From assembly GCA_035771165.1 (NCBI GenBank), contig JAWNZC010000473.1, forward strand, positions 3,169,001 through 3,233,000: DNA of 64,000 bases, written 5' to 3'. Source of the stretch: Paragorgia papillata (Eukaryota; Cnidaria; Anthozoa; Scleralcyonacea; Coralliidae). Both the position numbers and the translations under genes were made by a program. Below the pieces are notes generated by a model. The model saw nothing but the letters and a program-made list of their open reading frames with translations. It ran no database searches and had not been told where the DNA came from. This document shows, one piece after another, positions 1-9,094 of the stretch (the stretch's first letter is position 1; every line of letters begins with the position of its first letter).

Positions 1-75
1 TGAGAAGACACCACAAAATATTTTTCTTGTGATAGGATCTAATTCAAGAGCACGAACAATCTGGTTGGTGTTCAT
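1..75 (-). CDS. Polinton maturation cysteine protease, first 25 codons (cut by window edge)
   Basis: A minus-strand frame opens with ATG at 75, just downstream of the major capsid gene, and runs off the window. The start of the protein (MNTNQIVRALELDPITRKIF, then a GVFS motif) resembles the N-terminus of the adenovirus-type protease that Polintons and adintoviruses use to process capsid proteins. The position after the capsid genes on the same strand fits known Polinton gene sets. The catalytic His, Asp and Cys lie outside the window, so activity cannot be judged. The call rests on a short match recognised by eye plus context. Confidence 0.55.
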   Translation of the reverse strand, partial: MNTNQIVRALELDPITRKIFCGVFS

Positions 76-1408
76 TTAGCTTACGTAATCGTAGATCACA
101 TTTCTTTCTGAATCAATTTGAATTAGATTTTCAAATTCTCCGTAACAGACAAGGCTAACAGCATCTGTTGGCGCGGCGGAGAACTGTATGTCAACTGACA
201 AGTTCCCTTTCTGGATAAGGTTAAAATGTGGAGATGACCCACACATGTCAGGTGTTAAATCAAATGCATATACTGCATAACCTTTAGCAAATTCTTCTCG
301 GGATATACCGTTACCATGCAGTATTGTAATACATTTCCCCTGTACCAGAAAACTGTGTACAGAAAGCTTCAATAAATCTTGCGTTTGCGCCAAAGGAAAG
401 CTGAATAGGTTTGAAAGGTATGGCTTCTCCATTTACTGTTATCCCAAGAGAAGACATGTTAAAATGTTGAAAGTTAAATGGGTTTTTCTTAAAACCACCA
501 TTAAAAGCTGCACTTTCGACTAAACCAAAGACAAACGATCTTGGCACGAAACCATTGAAAACATTATCTTTCTGCAGAGACGGATTTCCTGCTGGAATAA
601 TAAAACTCTTGCACTCAACACGTCGAATGGGGTACATTGCCGGACCCTTCTTTAGCGCAACTTCGTGAGCTAATGATACACTTGGGTTAACTTTTACCTT
701 GCGAACTTTTAGGTAAGCATCGACCAACTTCACCTTAAAATCAGCATCAGCCACTGACGACATCAAACAGAATTCATTGCCACTACGATTCATGACAACT
801 TTCAAATCTACATAGCTTAGCAAGAGACGTTCAGAGAAAAACACATCACAAAATATAGGACCTGCCATTTCGACAATTCCACTTGTCTTGCTGAACTCAT
901 ATCTTGCGTTAAGTCCTTCATTAGCTGCTGCTCCTGCTAGGGTCGGGTCTGCTACGTTCATTTTACCAGCTGTATCTTTGTAAAAGAGAGATGCCGTAAG
1001 TTGCGATTGCTTTGCCGATGGACCATAATTTAAAAGTGTCTCAAGATATGAGCGGTAAGCGTAAGTTCCAGTAGCCTGAGTGACTTGCTTTTCTTTCAGA
1101 AATACATCTACTTGTTTAAACAGACTATGCAGAAAATTGTTGACAGGTCCAACTTTCATATCTGCATCAAGATCTGCGCCATCTGCTTTTGTTACCTTAG
1201 CTCTAACCACTAAAATTGATTTAGACAAATCGACATAGTCTTCGGTGCCGGGAGAAAGGAAAGTGATGGGACCATTACCTGATACACTTGAAACAGGTTG
1301 GTGATCTATCCAATGTCCTTTCTCCAGGCTAACTTGTGTTGGAGGTACTGAAAATAGATTAAGTTCACTTTTTGTGCACTCTGCCGATTTTGAATGTACG
1401 AAATCCAT
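76..1408 (-). pseudogene. Polinton major capsid protein (double jelly-roll, F54H12.2-like), frameshifted
   Basis: The protein reads 365 residues from 1408 and then shifts frame; the C-terminal part continues in another frame to the stop at 76. It resembles the F54H12.2-like family of animal genomes, which I take to be the major capsid protein of Polintons/adintoviruses (family knowledge). Motifs include FSGTGEMY near the break, then GISREEF, FDLTPD and the terminal EFENLIQID..RNVIYDY. The break coincides with a TGCA at 317-320; the two frames are otherwise collinear. The minus-strand neighbours are the core protein upstream and the protease downstream. A non-functional genomic copy is likely, although a sequencing or assembly error at four bases would have the same effect. 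Confidence 0.8.
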
Positions 1409-1410
1409 AA

Positions 1411-1678
1411 CTATCCAAATATGTCTTCAACGCGAGCTATTTTTCGTTTCTTGACTTGTCTGTTTCTGACAGTAGGAGATGAAGTCTTTCTCTTTTTACC
1501 TCTTTTCTTAACATTTGCTCGTTTTCCGTTTCCGGTTTGACCCAAAGTCTGAAGCTTATTAACAGCTTTTTTCTTTACAACATTTCCTGCTTCGTTTAAT
1601 CGTGATTTTGTTGACACTTTCACGTTTTTACCAGAAAGGACATCTCCTAACAAATTTGCACCTGTATTCAACGCGATA
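1411..1678 (-). pseudogene. Polinton basic core protein, C-terminal piece (split by LINE)
   Basis: This is an arginine/lysine-rich stretch of about 87 residues ending VEDIFG, three bases upstream of the capsid gene start. It opens with ALNTGANLLGDVLSGKNVK, a motif I associate with the small pX-like or condensing core proteins encoded by adintoviruses and Polintons. There is no ATG at its 5' end because the LINE at 1679-4379 cuts the gene. The matching N-terminal piece lies at 4380-4574 on the same strand, and the two meet in frame at the GATA target site. The likely role was packaging DNA inside the capsid (inference from charge and context). Confidence 0.6.
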
Positions 1679-4379
1679 AAACTTAGAAAACAAAGAGCTG
1701 CTGTTAGTTGGGGATCTAAATTGTGATGTCAATAAGGCATCTCCAGATCACCACACACGCAGATTTCAATTCTTATGCTCTCTATACCAAATAGACCAAT
1801 TAATTAATGAACCAACGAGGGTTACGGAAACGTCGGCTACCCAGATTGATCTCATTCTGACAAATAGACCAGAGAATATATCGTCTTCTGGTGTCATTCA
1901 TCTTGGAATCTCGGACCACAGTCTGGTGTATGTAGTGCGGAAATTTATATTCCCTAAATCTAGACCAACCGTAAAAGAAGTACGAGACTTTAAACACTTT
2001 TTAGAAAATGATTTCCGAGCTGATTTATCACAAGCACCTTGCGATATAATACAATATTTTCATGACCCAAATGAATGCTGGCGTGTTTGGAAATCACTTT
2101 TCGATGAAATTCTTAATAGACATGCACCACTTCGACATAAGCGAATAAAAGCGAACTCTGTTCCTTGGATTACGCCCAATATAAAGCGACTGATGAGGAA
2201 CAGAGATTTCCACAAAAAGAAAGCAATAAGGTACGCTTCCCAATATCATTGGGAAACGTACCAGGCAATACGAAACAAAGTGAATATCGAAATGCGCAAA
2301 ACAAAATCGAAATTTCATTGCAAAAAAATTGAGGACTGCGCGAAGACCGTCGATTTGAAGAAAAGTTGGTCCTTAATTAATTCTCTTTTGGGTAAGAACA
2401 GTAGATCCACCGTTGTCAGTGAACTTACTGTTAATGACACTGTTATTTCAGATTCTAAACTTATTGCAGAATCTTTTAATGATTATTTTATAAATATTGG
2501 ACCAAAATTGGCTGCCGAATCTAATGATGAACTATACGAGGAAGACCCGCAGATAAATGACAGTGCCGGCCTTTCTTCAAATACGCGGTTTTATTTCTCG
2601 CAAATTAATGTTAGCAGTGTAACTCAAACTCTAAAGAATCTAAAGGCAAATAAAGCTACCGGTTTAGATAAAATTCCAGCTAAAATTCTCAAACTGTCAT
2701 CAGATATAATTGCACAATCATTAACAGCTATTTTTAACCTATCCCTTGAAACAGGAATACACATTGATGAGTGGAAACATGCTCGTGTAACTCCAATTTT
2801 CAAATCTGATGACAGACGAAAATGTGAAAACTATCGTCCCATTTCGATATTACCAATAATAAGCAAGGTCTTTGAAAAAGAGATTTTTCGTCAAGTGTAT
2901 AGCTACTTGACGGAAAATTCTTTGTTATCAAATTTTCAATCAGGATTTCGCCCAAAACATTCCACGGTATCGGCACTCATCAAAATGTGCGACGAATGGC
3001 TTGATAACATGGATAATGGTAAATTAAATGGCGTCATATTCCTTGACATTCGGAAAGCTTTCGATTCTATAAATCACGACATCCTGTTAAAGAAAATGAA
3101 TAATTTTTTTGGTATCTCGGGTATACAATTAAAATGGTTTGAATCTTATTTGAATAATAGAGAACAACAATGTTTTGTTAATGGTGAGACATCTTCACCA
3201 AAAAAGATCATTTGCGGAGTCCCTCAAGGCTCTATTTTGGGCCCGTTGTTGTTCTTGTTGTATATAGATGATATGCCAGATTGCTTAAAATCAACAACTC
3301 CATGTCTATATGCAGATGACACCCAAATTTTCTCATCTTCGCGTGACTGCGCTGAGCTTGTTGCAAATTTAAATTCAGATCTTATTAATATTCATAATTG
3401 GATGGTGAAAAACAAGCTTCAAATCCATCCAACTAAATCAAGATATATGTTTATCGGATCTTCGTATAATCTCAGTAATAAGGTATGCGATCATCCTGTC
3501 TTAATTAATAATGTTCCGGTTCCGAGAACTGATACTTATAAATGCTTGGGAGTTGAGATAGATGAGAAACTTAGTTGGGAAAAGAATATTGAAACAATTT
3601 GCAAGAAGGCCGGCGCGGGCATTGGAGCAATTAGACGCGTTAAGCCTTTTGTACCAACTGATACATTGCAAGTTATATATAAAGCCTTAGTACAACCTTA
3701 TTTTGATTACTGCTCTCATCTTTGGGACAATTGCGGAAAACTGCTGAAGGATAAATTGCAAAAATTTCAATCTCGTGCGGCAAGAGTAATTACCGGAAGC
3801 AGTTACGAAATCCGTTCGGCTGACGTTCTCGAAACCCTTTCTTGGAAAAATTTAGATGTAAGACGAACTTATACAAAGTCAGTCTTCATGTATAAAATAC
3901 TCAACGACTATACCGCGCCAGATTTAAAAGAATCCTTTCGAAAAGTTAATGAATATCAAAATACATATAATCTAAGGAACAATGATACTAATTTAGTACT
4001 CCCAAAGCCAAAGAGAGAATTTCTCAGAAGAAGCTTTAAATATAACGGTGCCATGCTTTGGAATAATTTAATACACGAAGCGAAACAAGCAGAGTCGTTG
4101 GATTATTTTAAAAGGCTTATAGGGCCAACCATGAGATGAAGTTGAATCACGCCACTCTCAATTCTATATTTATTCATTTTATCATCATTATTTTTATAAA
4201 TCTTTTAACTATGTAAACTTCCTAGTTGTTTATTAGTTATTGTAATTAGCTTATTAGTATTAGTATTAGTCAATTTGTTGTATTAGTTAAATTAAGCACG
4301 CCCCTCATTGAAATCAGCATTTATTGTTGTTGAGGCTAGCGTGTTGAAATAAAGTATGTATGTATATGTATGTATGTAT
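1679..4379 (+). mobile_element. CR1/L2-like LINE, 5'-truncated, inserted in Polinton core gene
   Basis: The element is 2.7 kb and is bounded by GATA at 1675-1678 and again at 4380-4383, a 4-bp target site duplication. It carries the end of an endonuclease domain and a complete reverse transcriptase frame (see the CDS). About 240 bp of AT-rich 3' UTR follow, then a (TATG)n tail at 4355-4379, as in CR1/L2-type LINEs that end in short tandem repeats rather than poly(A). The 5' end is truncated inside the endonuclease. The orientation is opposite to the host Polinton. The frame is uninterrupted, so the insertion looks fairly recent. Confidence 0.85.
1680..4139 (+). CDS. LINE ORF2 fragment: endonuclease C-terminus plus reverse transcriptase (5' partial)
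   Basis: This is an open frame of 819 codons with no start codon; it runs from the truncated 5' edge of the element to TGA at 4137-4139. Residues 1-82 are the tail of an apurinic-type endonuclease (GDLN near residues 11-14, GISDH near 76-80). The reverse transcriptase follows, with a GLDKIP motif, the NYRPIS motif, FLDIRKAFD, GVPQGSILGPLL and the catalytic YADD at 544-547. The C-terminal third carries the usual CR1/L2 connection region (YCSHLWD, LQKFQSRAARVITG). It would copy LINE RNA into DNA at the target. No ORF1 is present. The family call (CR1/L2 group of jockey-type LINEs) is by motif recognition only. Confidence 0.9.
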   Translation, partial: NLENKELLLVGDLNCDVNKASPDHHTRRFQFLCSLYQIDQLINEPTRVTETSATQIDLILTNRPENISSSGVIHLGISDHSLVYVVRKFIFPKSRPTVKEVRDFKHFLENDFRADLSQAPCDIIQYFHDPNECWRVWKSLFDEILNRHAPLRHKRIKANSVPWITPNIKRLMRNRDFHKKKAIRYASQYHWETYQAIRNKVNIEMRKTKSKFHCKKIEDCAKTVDLKKSWSLINSLLGKNSRSTVVSELTVNDTVISDSKLIAESFNDYFINIGPKLAAESNDELYEEDPQINDSAGLSSNTRFYFSQINVSSVTQTLKNLKANKATGLDKIPAKILKLSSDIIAQSLTAIFNLSLETGIHIDEWKHARVTPIFKSDDRRKCENYRPISILPIISKVFEKEIFRQVYSYLTENSLLSNFQSGFRPKHSTVSALIKMCDEWLDNMDNGKLNGVIFLDIRKAFDSINHDILLKKMNNFFGISGIQLKWFESYLNNREQQCFVNGETSSPKKIICGVPQGSILGPLLFLLYIDDMPDCLKSTTPCLYADDTQIFSSSRDCAELVANLNSDLINIHNWMVKNKLQIHPTKSRYMFIGSSYNLSNKVCDHPVLINNVPVPRTDTYKCLGVEIDEKLSWEKNIETICKKAGAGIGAIRRVKPFVPTDTLQVIYKALVQPYFDYCSHLWDNCGKLLKDKLQKFQSRAARVITGSSYEIRSADVLETLSWKNLDVRRTYTKSVFMYKILNDYTAPDLKESFRKVNEYQNTYNLRNNDTNLVLPKPKREFLRRSFKYNGAMLWNNLIHEAKQAESLDYFKRLIGPTMR

Positions 4380-4574
4380 GATATTTCCCAAGGTCTTTGC
4401 ACCAGTTTTGACGAGAGGCATAACTGCTCTGGCCACACTGCGAAAGAGTCCTCCTAAACCATACCCCATTTGTCCATGTCCCATCTGCCACGGACTACCA
4501 ATAAAAACAGGCATCCCACTTCCATGTTGTTGTTGATCCAAATAATAACGAACATACCGATCAGTGGGACTCAT
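4380..4574 (-). pseudogene. Polinton basic core protein, N-terminal piece (split by LINE)
   Basis: The frame starts with ATG at 4574, only four bases downstream of the penton gene stop, and codes about 65 residues: a Met/Gly/Gln-rich stretch, then GLGGLFRSVARAVMPLVKTG. That pattern is common at the front of Polinton core-like proteins. The frame then enters the LINE tail at the GATA site (4380-4383). The rest of the protein resumes at 1678. Together the pieces would give roughly 150 residues, a normal size for this kind of protein as far as I recall. Confidence 0.6.
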
Positions 4575-4577
4575 TTT

Positions 4578-5326
4578 TTACATAAAATAGGATGTGTTTT
4601 GCAGTCTAAAGTGAAGTGTCGTCAACACCTTACCACGTTCAAATGGCATAGCAAGACCAGTGTCATCTCTTAAAAGTATCTCAATGACTTCAAATGTTTT
4701 TGTTTGAACTGGTACGTATTGTATATTATTGTAGGTTCTTGTAATTACTTCCCCCAATTTTCCTTCAACAGGCACTGATCTTAACAATTTTGCATTGGTA
4801 TCTCCAACTATTTGTGGCTGTACAATGTCACAATACACATAAATAGAATTCATGGCACCATTAATGTCACTGACATGAGGACTCACCGTCGTCTTGACAA
4901 TCTTCACTTCCTTTCCACCGAATCCAAGAAGAATCGACATTGTACCTTTCATAGAAAACGCGTACCCATTTTTCAGTTCGAATATCAAATGTCATTGAAA
5001 TATTCCCTTTTGTGTCTTTTGACAAGGCTTTGTTTACAGATTTAATAAAATCTGTCATGGAATTATAAAACCCATAGTCCACAAAAGTAACCATAAAAAT
5101 AACACCATCATCACTGGTGTATAAGTGATTGTCACCACGCTGAAGATTATACCATGTGCGAGGATAAGTCATCGAATATAGACCGACTTCCCAGTTACCG
5201 TACGTTAAGATCAACTGTCTGAGGTAATTTCACTCGATAACTGGTTGTAGTGTTATTGGGAAATGTAGAGAGAGATGCATTGCTAGTAAGCGTCAGGTAA
5301 AAATGTGTTCCGTTCATCATGATCAT
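4578..5326 (-). pseudogene. Polinton minor capsid (penton, single jelly-roll) protein with two frame breaks
   Basis: Three overlapping minus-strand frames make one collinear protein of about 245 residues. The N-terminus starts at ATG 5317-5326 (NGTHFYLTLTSNAS). The middle starts near 5214 with a GNWEVGLYSMTYPRTWYN motif typical of Polinton penton-like proteins. The C-terminus begins near 4988 (IYVYCDIVQPQIVGD and a final LHFRLQNTS). The first frame break is near 5209 and the second near 4985. The role would be the pentameric vertex protein of the capsid. It lies between the integrase and core genes, all on one strand. Two breaks argue for a dead copy. Confidence 0.7.
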
Positions 5327-5364
5327 ACAAAGAGTAATAAAAGAAACACAACACATTCAAATGT

Positions 5365-6429
5365 TTAAAAACGATTTATTTCAGAAGCAGTAACCCATGA
5401 ATTAAATTTGTTAGGGTAATCTAACCATTTTACAAAATATTGTACATGTTTCCCTTTTCCTCGCTTCTTTAGAATCTTCTCTATTTCATAAGTATCGTCA
5501 TGCTTGATGACCTTCTGAAGTTCTTTCTCGTAAAATGTTCCTTGGAGTCCTTCACCATCGAAATCTTTAATCTTGTAGACAGGAGGTCGTCGTGGTATTG
5601 TCTTGCTTATTGTAAATATCTCTTTTGAAAAATTAGGCAAATATCCTTTTTCGAATTTACGCTTAATCTTGCTAATTCTCACTTGATCACCTATTTTAAA
5701 TTTGTAGTGTACAGGTTGTAAATCATCTATGTCACTGTCGTACAACGTATGCCATACTTTATCTTCGATTGCATTATTTACAAGAACGGGTTTTGTTTTT
5801 ATACTACGATGAACTGTATGATTGTAAGCATAAACTAAATCATGCAACATGTCAATGTATCTCATGGTTTTCTTTGCCGTGAAGTAACGCCACATTTTGG
5901 TCTTTAATGTACGAATTAAGCGTTCAACAATAGACGCTTTTGTTTCGTTAAATGTATTATACAAATGAATCTCTTCATTGTTCATCAGCGTCTGAAAATG
6001 TTTGTTAAAGAACTCCGTTCCCCGATCAGTCAAAATTTTCTCTGGCTTTCTCCCTGACGACAAAATTACTTTAAAAGCGTCAACAAGCGCAAGCCCTGTT
6101 TTCGTCTTGAGAGGAATCACCCATGCATACTTGGAAAAGACGTCAATACATACAAGCAAATAACGATATCCGTCATTAAATTTCTGCATTGACTGCATAT
6201 CCGCCAAATCCATTTGCCATTGTTCGTCAATACCTCCAACTAATACACGATTTCTTTTAAAGTTTCGTTGAACCGGTTTGTGTAAAGTGTAAGCGTCTTG
6301 TTTCATTAACCATTCAAGAATCTGTTTTCGACTCAGTTTGTACTTGCCCTCTTCCTTCACATCACGGTACAAACGATCAGCGCCTCCAAAACCACCAGAA
6401 CGTTTGGTGTCAAAATAAACACTTGACAA
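5365..6429 (-). CDS. Polinton retroviral-type integrase with C-terminal chromodomain (F54H12.3-like)
   Basis: The intact frame has 354 residues. An rve catalytic core is visible: D74 in WQMDLADM, D135 in LTDRGTEF and E169 in SIVERLIRTLK form the DDE triad. A charged linker follows (YKFKIGDQVRISKIKRKFEKG). A chromodomain-like end spans residues 315-354 (YFVKWLDYP.KFNSWV), which may bind histone tails. This is the c-integrase arrangement of Polintons and of the transposon-derived worm protein F54H12.3. It would insert linear element DNA into the host genome. It is the only long Polinton gene here without a frame break. An earlier start is possible because the frame begins close to a stop. Confidence 0.85.
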   Translation of the reverse strand: MSSVYFDTKRSGGFGGADRLYRDVKEEGKYKLSRKQILEWLMKQDAYTLHKPVQRNFKRNRVLVGGIDEQWQMDLADMQSMQKFNDGYRYLLVCIDVFSKYAWVIPLKTKTGLALVDAFKVILSSGRKPEKILTDRGTEFFNKHFQTLMNNEEIHLYNTFNETKASIVERLIRTLKTKMWRYFTAKKTMRYIDMLHDLVYAYNHTVHRSIKTKPVLVNNAIEDKVWHTLYDSDIDDLQPVHYKFKIGDQVRISKIKRKFEKGYLPNFSKEIFTISKTIPRRPPVYKIKDFDGEGLQGTFYEKELQKVIKHDDTYEIEKILKKRGKGKHVQYFVKWLDYPNKFNSWVTASEINRF

Positions 6430-7078
6430 ATACTCATCAATATTACTAGGGTATTAATCTTCTGGTATTAAAGTCTCCGACTCGGCTGGAGCAACAACAA
6501 CGCCGATTGTTGTGGCACTACTGTTTCAGAAAGCACAATGTCAGACGTATTATGCCCTGTTGAAACATTGGCACTGCTCTCAACGCATCCATAGTTTTTA
6601 ATAGTTTTACTATTATATCCCATTTGCAGATGACCCTCTAAATTTAAATCGTTTCGGCCAAAGCTAACACCAATTCTAAACATTTTCTGTGTGTTATGAT
6701 TTTTATTCTCTTGGCTCTGTCATTTTGTGATCTGCTATAACAAGTCCCCATTTGAAAATTTTCTCTAAACCGTACACCACTGTCGCCACAAGCAACAATG
6801 TATAGTATGAAGAAAGTAGACCAATGCTTATTGGTTTTTAAAAACTTTTTTATTCACCCAATTTTAATTACACAGTTGAATGGCACTTAAGTTTGCATGT
6901 ACACATTATATAGTCCATTAAGTTATTAATGTTCATTGTTCTTGAGGTCTCAGCGTACATCGTAGATCAAATAAACCAGCTCAGATTAAATAAACTGTCA
7001 AAATATTGTCTGCATAAAGTGGAAGGACTAGGAAACGATAAAATCCTGCAGGCCTCCACGATTGCCCTCCAAATATCT
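6430..7078. other. Polinton flank, no clear gene
   Basis: This is AT-rich sequence upstream of the integrase. A 71-codon minus frame at 6468-6683 starts with ATG but has no recognisable motif, and I do not call it a gene. The element's terminal inverted repeat could lie in or just beyond this stretch, but its partner is outside the window, so the boundary cannot be set. Confidence 0.4.
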
Positions 7079-7366
7079 TCACGATGAATCATTGAAATAG
7101 CTTTGTCTGTGTAGGCCATCCAACGACTCTTCATCAGAAATTTCACAAGGCTCTCTCATGGTAGTCCATTGATTACCATCCACCTCCTCCATCTCCAACT
7201 CCATCTCCTTGGCACATGTCACTAGCTCCTCCAACTCTTCAATCTGTCTATGGACAAACTCGGTAGAAACGAGATCAATAATCTGCTCAAAAGTTAGAAT
7301 GTCCTCAAAATCAACTTCGTCGACATACATTTGCTCAAACAGATGGGCCATGCCTCTCTTTACCAC
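7079..7366 (-). CDS. Hypothetical acidic protein, possibly a small Polinton gene
   Basis: The minus-strand frame has 95 codons; an internal ATG at 7351 may be the true start. The product is strongly acidic and Glu-rich (EELEELVTCAKEMELEMEEV), with a likely helical centre and no family I recognise. It lies upstream of the integrase on the same strand, next to the presumed Polinton end, and just before a Penelope element on the other strand. It could be a small Polinton gene or chance; codon evidence is thin. Confidence 0.3.
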   Translation of the reverse strand: MVKRGMAHLFEQMYVDEVDFEDILTFEQIIDLVSTEFVHRQIEELEELVTCAKEMELEMEEVDGNQWTTMREPCEISDEESLDGLHRQSYFNDSS

Positions 7367-7600
7367 GTTTCTTCAACCAGTTCACAAACACACTGACTAA
7401 ATAAACAGTGACCGTAAGCATTGCACGTTTGTTTCATTAAACAGCTTTTTTATTCATTTAAACCATTGTCTGACAACAGTCATACTTGTCAAAAACCGGT
7501 TTCTCTATTCAAAAACGTATTTCCGGTTCACATGCGCGCGCACAGGACTCACGCGGTCAACCTGGTAACTAAAAACTAGGGGTAAGAGGTCCGGAAAAAA

Positions 7601-8620
7601 GTGTGCTATGCCTGTGACATATCTACTAAAGATCTTAGTGCGTTATTTGAGCAGTTTGGTTTGAAAATTACAGCCGAAGTCAACCACCAGACGGTAAACT
7701 TTCTGGACGTAACATTTAACCTACGGGACGACAAGTACCTGCCCGACAGAAAACCAAACAACGATCCACTCTACATCGACAGCCGCTCCAACCATCCTCC
7801 TTCCATAATAAATCAGCTACCAACAACAGTAAACAGAAGAATCTCATCCCTCTCATCGGATCAATCATCATTCGATTCTGCAGCTCCATTCTACGAGAAC
7901 GCACTCCACCGTAGCAACTATAATATCAAACTACAATATTCTCCCAACAATAGCACCACCTCTACTACCAATAAGAGAAAACGGCATAGAAATGTCATCT
8001 GGTTCAACCCTCCCTACAGTAAGAACGTAAATACTAACATCGCACGTAACTTTATACGACTCGTTTGCAAGCATTTCCCAAGAACAAACCTCTTACACAA
8101 AATCTTTAACAGAAACACCATTAAAGTCAGTTACAGTTGCATGGAAAATATCAAGAGTACTATTTCTAAACATAACAACCATGTCCTCACGAAAACGACA
8201 ACCCCGTTAGAGGCCAGAAAATGCAACTGCAGAATTCCTAATGAATGCCCACTCCAGAGATATTGCTTAGCGAAAAGCATTATTTACAAAGCCCAAGTGA
8301 AAACGGCAGATGATGGGGAGATGAAACAGTACATCGGAATGACGGCAAACACGTTTAAAGAGCAATATGGTAACCACAAGAAATCTTTCAAGGACGTGGC
8401 TTACTCTAACGAGACCGAGCTTTCGAAACACGTGTGGAAATTGAAACAGAGCACGAAACCATTTTCTATCAAGTGGTCCATAATAAAGCGAGCTGCTGCG
8501 TTTACGGCTGGTGGAAAGCGTTGTAACCCTTGTCTCGAGGAGAAATTGTGTATAATGAAATCAGACAAAAGCAGAACGCTGAATAAAAGATCGGAAATAT
8601 TCGCGAAATGCCGTCACTAA
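7601..8620 (+). CDS. Penelope-like protein, C-terminal part with GIY-YIG endonuclease
   Basis: The open frame has 339 residues. Residues 1-115 match the end of a Penelope reverse transcriptase (VNFLDVTFNL, KPNNDPLYID.RSNHPPSI). Next come NVIWFNPPYSKNV and the Cys-rich motif CNC..NECPLQRYC. The GIY-YIG nuclease follows (IYKAQV, YIGMT, NHKKSF, ELSKHVW), with the final RCNPCLEEKL and KCRH. In relatives the helix after YIG reads F-K-x-R-Y-x-N-H. Here it reads FKEQYGNH, so the arginine normally needed by GIY-YIG enzymes appears replaced by Gln. The start is arbitrary because the element is truncated; GTG at 7601 is simply the first codon after the edge. The frame is intact but the enzyme is probably inactive. 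Confidence 0.85.
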   Translation: MCYACDISTKDLSALFEQFGLKITAEVNHQTVNFLDVTFNLRDDKYLPDRKPNNDPLYIDSRSNHPPSIINQLPTTVNRRISSLSSDQSSFDSAAPFYENALHRSNYNIKLQYSPNNSTTSTTNKRKRHRNVIWFNPPYSKNVNTNIARNFIRLVCKHFPRTNLLHKIFNRNTIKVSYSCMENIKSTISKHNNHVLTKTTTPLEARKCNCRIPNECPLQRYCLAKSIIYKAQVKTADDGEMKQYIGMTANTFKEQYGNHKKSFKDVAYSNETELSKHVWKLKQSTKPFSIKWSIIKRAAAFTAGGKRCNPCLEEKLCIMKSDKSRTLNKRSEIFAKCRH

Positions 8621-8733
8621 TGCAAATTCAGCGCGGGAAGATTCAAACGCACGCGACGGATGAACGTCACACGTCAACGAACCGTTAACGAGTTATAGCG
8701 TCATCACACAACGAACTGAGTCAATCGCATACA

Positions 8734-8784
8734 GTTGCCTGAAGATCGTCTCAAGACGTGAGGCGTGAAACTCAGAGTAGCAAC
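8734..8784 (+). ncRNA. Hammerhead-type self-cleaving ribozyme at Penelope 3' end
   Basis: All three helices can be drawn. Stem I is GTTGC (8734-8738) with GCAAC (8780-8784). The core box CTGAAGA (8739-8745) fits CUGANGA. Stem II pairs 8747-8753 with 8759-8765 (7 bp including one G-U), loop 8754-8758. The second core box GAA is at 8767-8769. Stem III is ACT (8770-8772) with AGT (8776-8778), loop CAG. The cleavage triplet is GTA, with the cut expected after 8779. A T-T mismatch (8746/8766) sits at the base of stem II and is conserved in the second copy at 15083-15124. It lies 114 bp after the Penelope stop codon. Confidence 0.65.
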
Positions 8785-8808
8785 GACTACATTTTAGGAT
8801 TCAAACTG

Positions 8809-8810
<2 letters not shown>

Positions 8811-8901
<91 letters not shown>

Positions 8902-8929
8902 TAGATATATAGATATATAGATATATATA
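8811..8929 (+). repeat. (AT)n microsatellite
   Basis: A pure AT dinucleotide run to about 8899, then ATAG variants. It follows the hammerhead motif by 27 bp; the second Penelope end in this window also abuts a TA tract. Confidence 0.95.
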
Positions 8930-8998
8930 ATACAAATTATACAAATTATACAAGCTCTACACTTAAAAGTATTGAGCACATTTTATTCGATTTAATAT

Positions 8999-9003
<5 letters not shown>

Positions 9004-9092
<89 letters not shown>
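9004..9092 (+). repeat. (AG)n microsatellite at LINE 3' end
   Basis: About 44 AG repeats. On the minus strand this is a (TC)n run directly after the 3' UTR of the second LINE, so it may be that element's tandem-repeat tail. Confidence 0.9.

Positions 9093-9094
<2 letters not shown>

Larger units (their letters stand above)
7586..8929 (+). mobile_element. Penelope-like element, 5'-truncated
   Basis: This is the 3' part of a Penelope-like retroelement. It contains the end of the reverse transcriptase, the Cys-rich linker and GIY-YIG endonuclease in one frame (7601-8620), about 110 bp of 3' non-coding sequence, a hammerhead-type motif at 8734-8784, and then an (AT)n tract. Penelope elements are known to carry hammerhead ribozymes in their terminal repeats. 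The 5' edge is marked by the last in-frame stop at 7583-7585. The catalytic reverse transcriptase motifs are absent. Confidence 0.8.
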
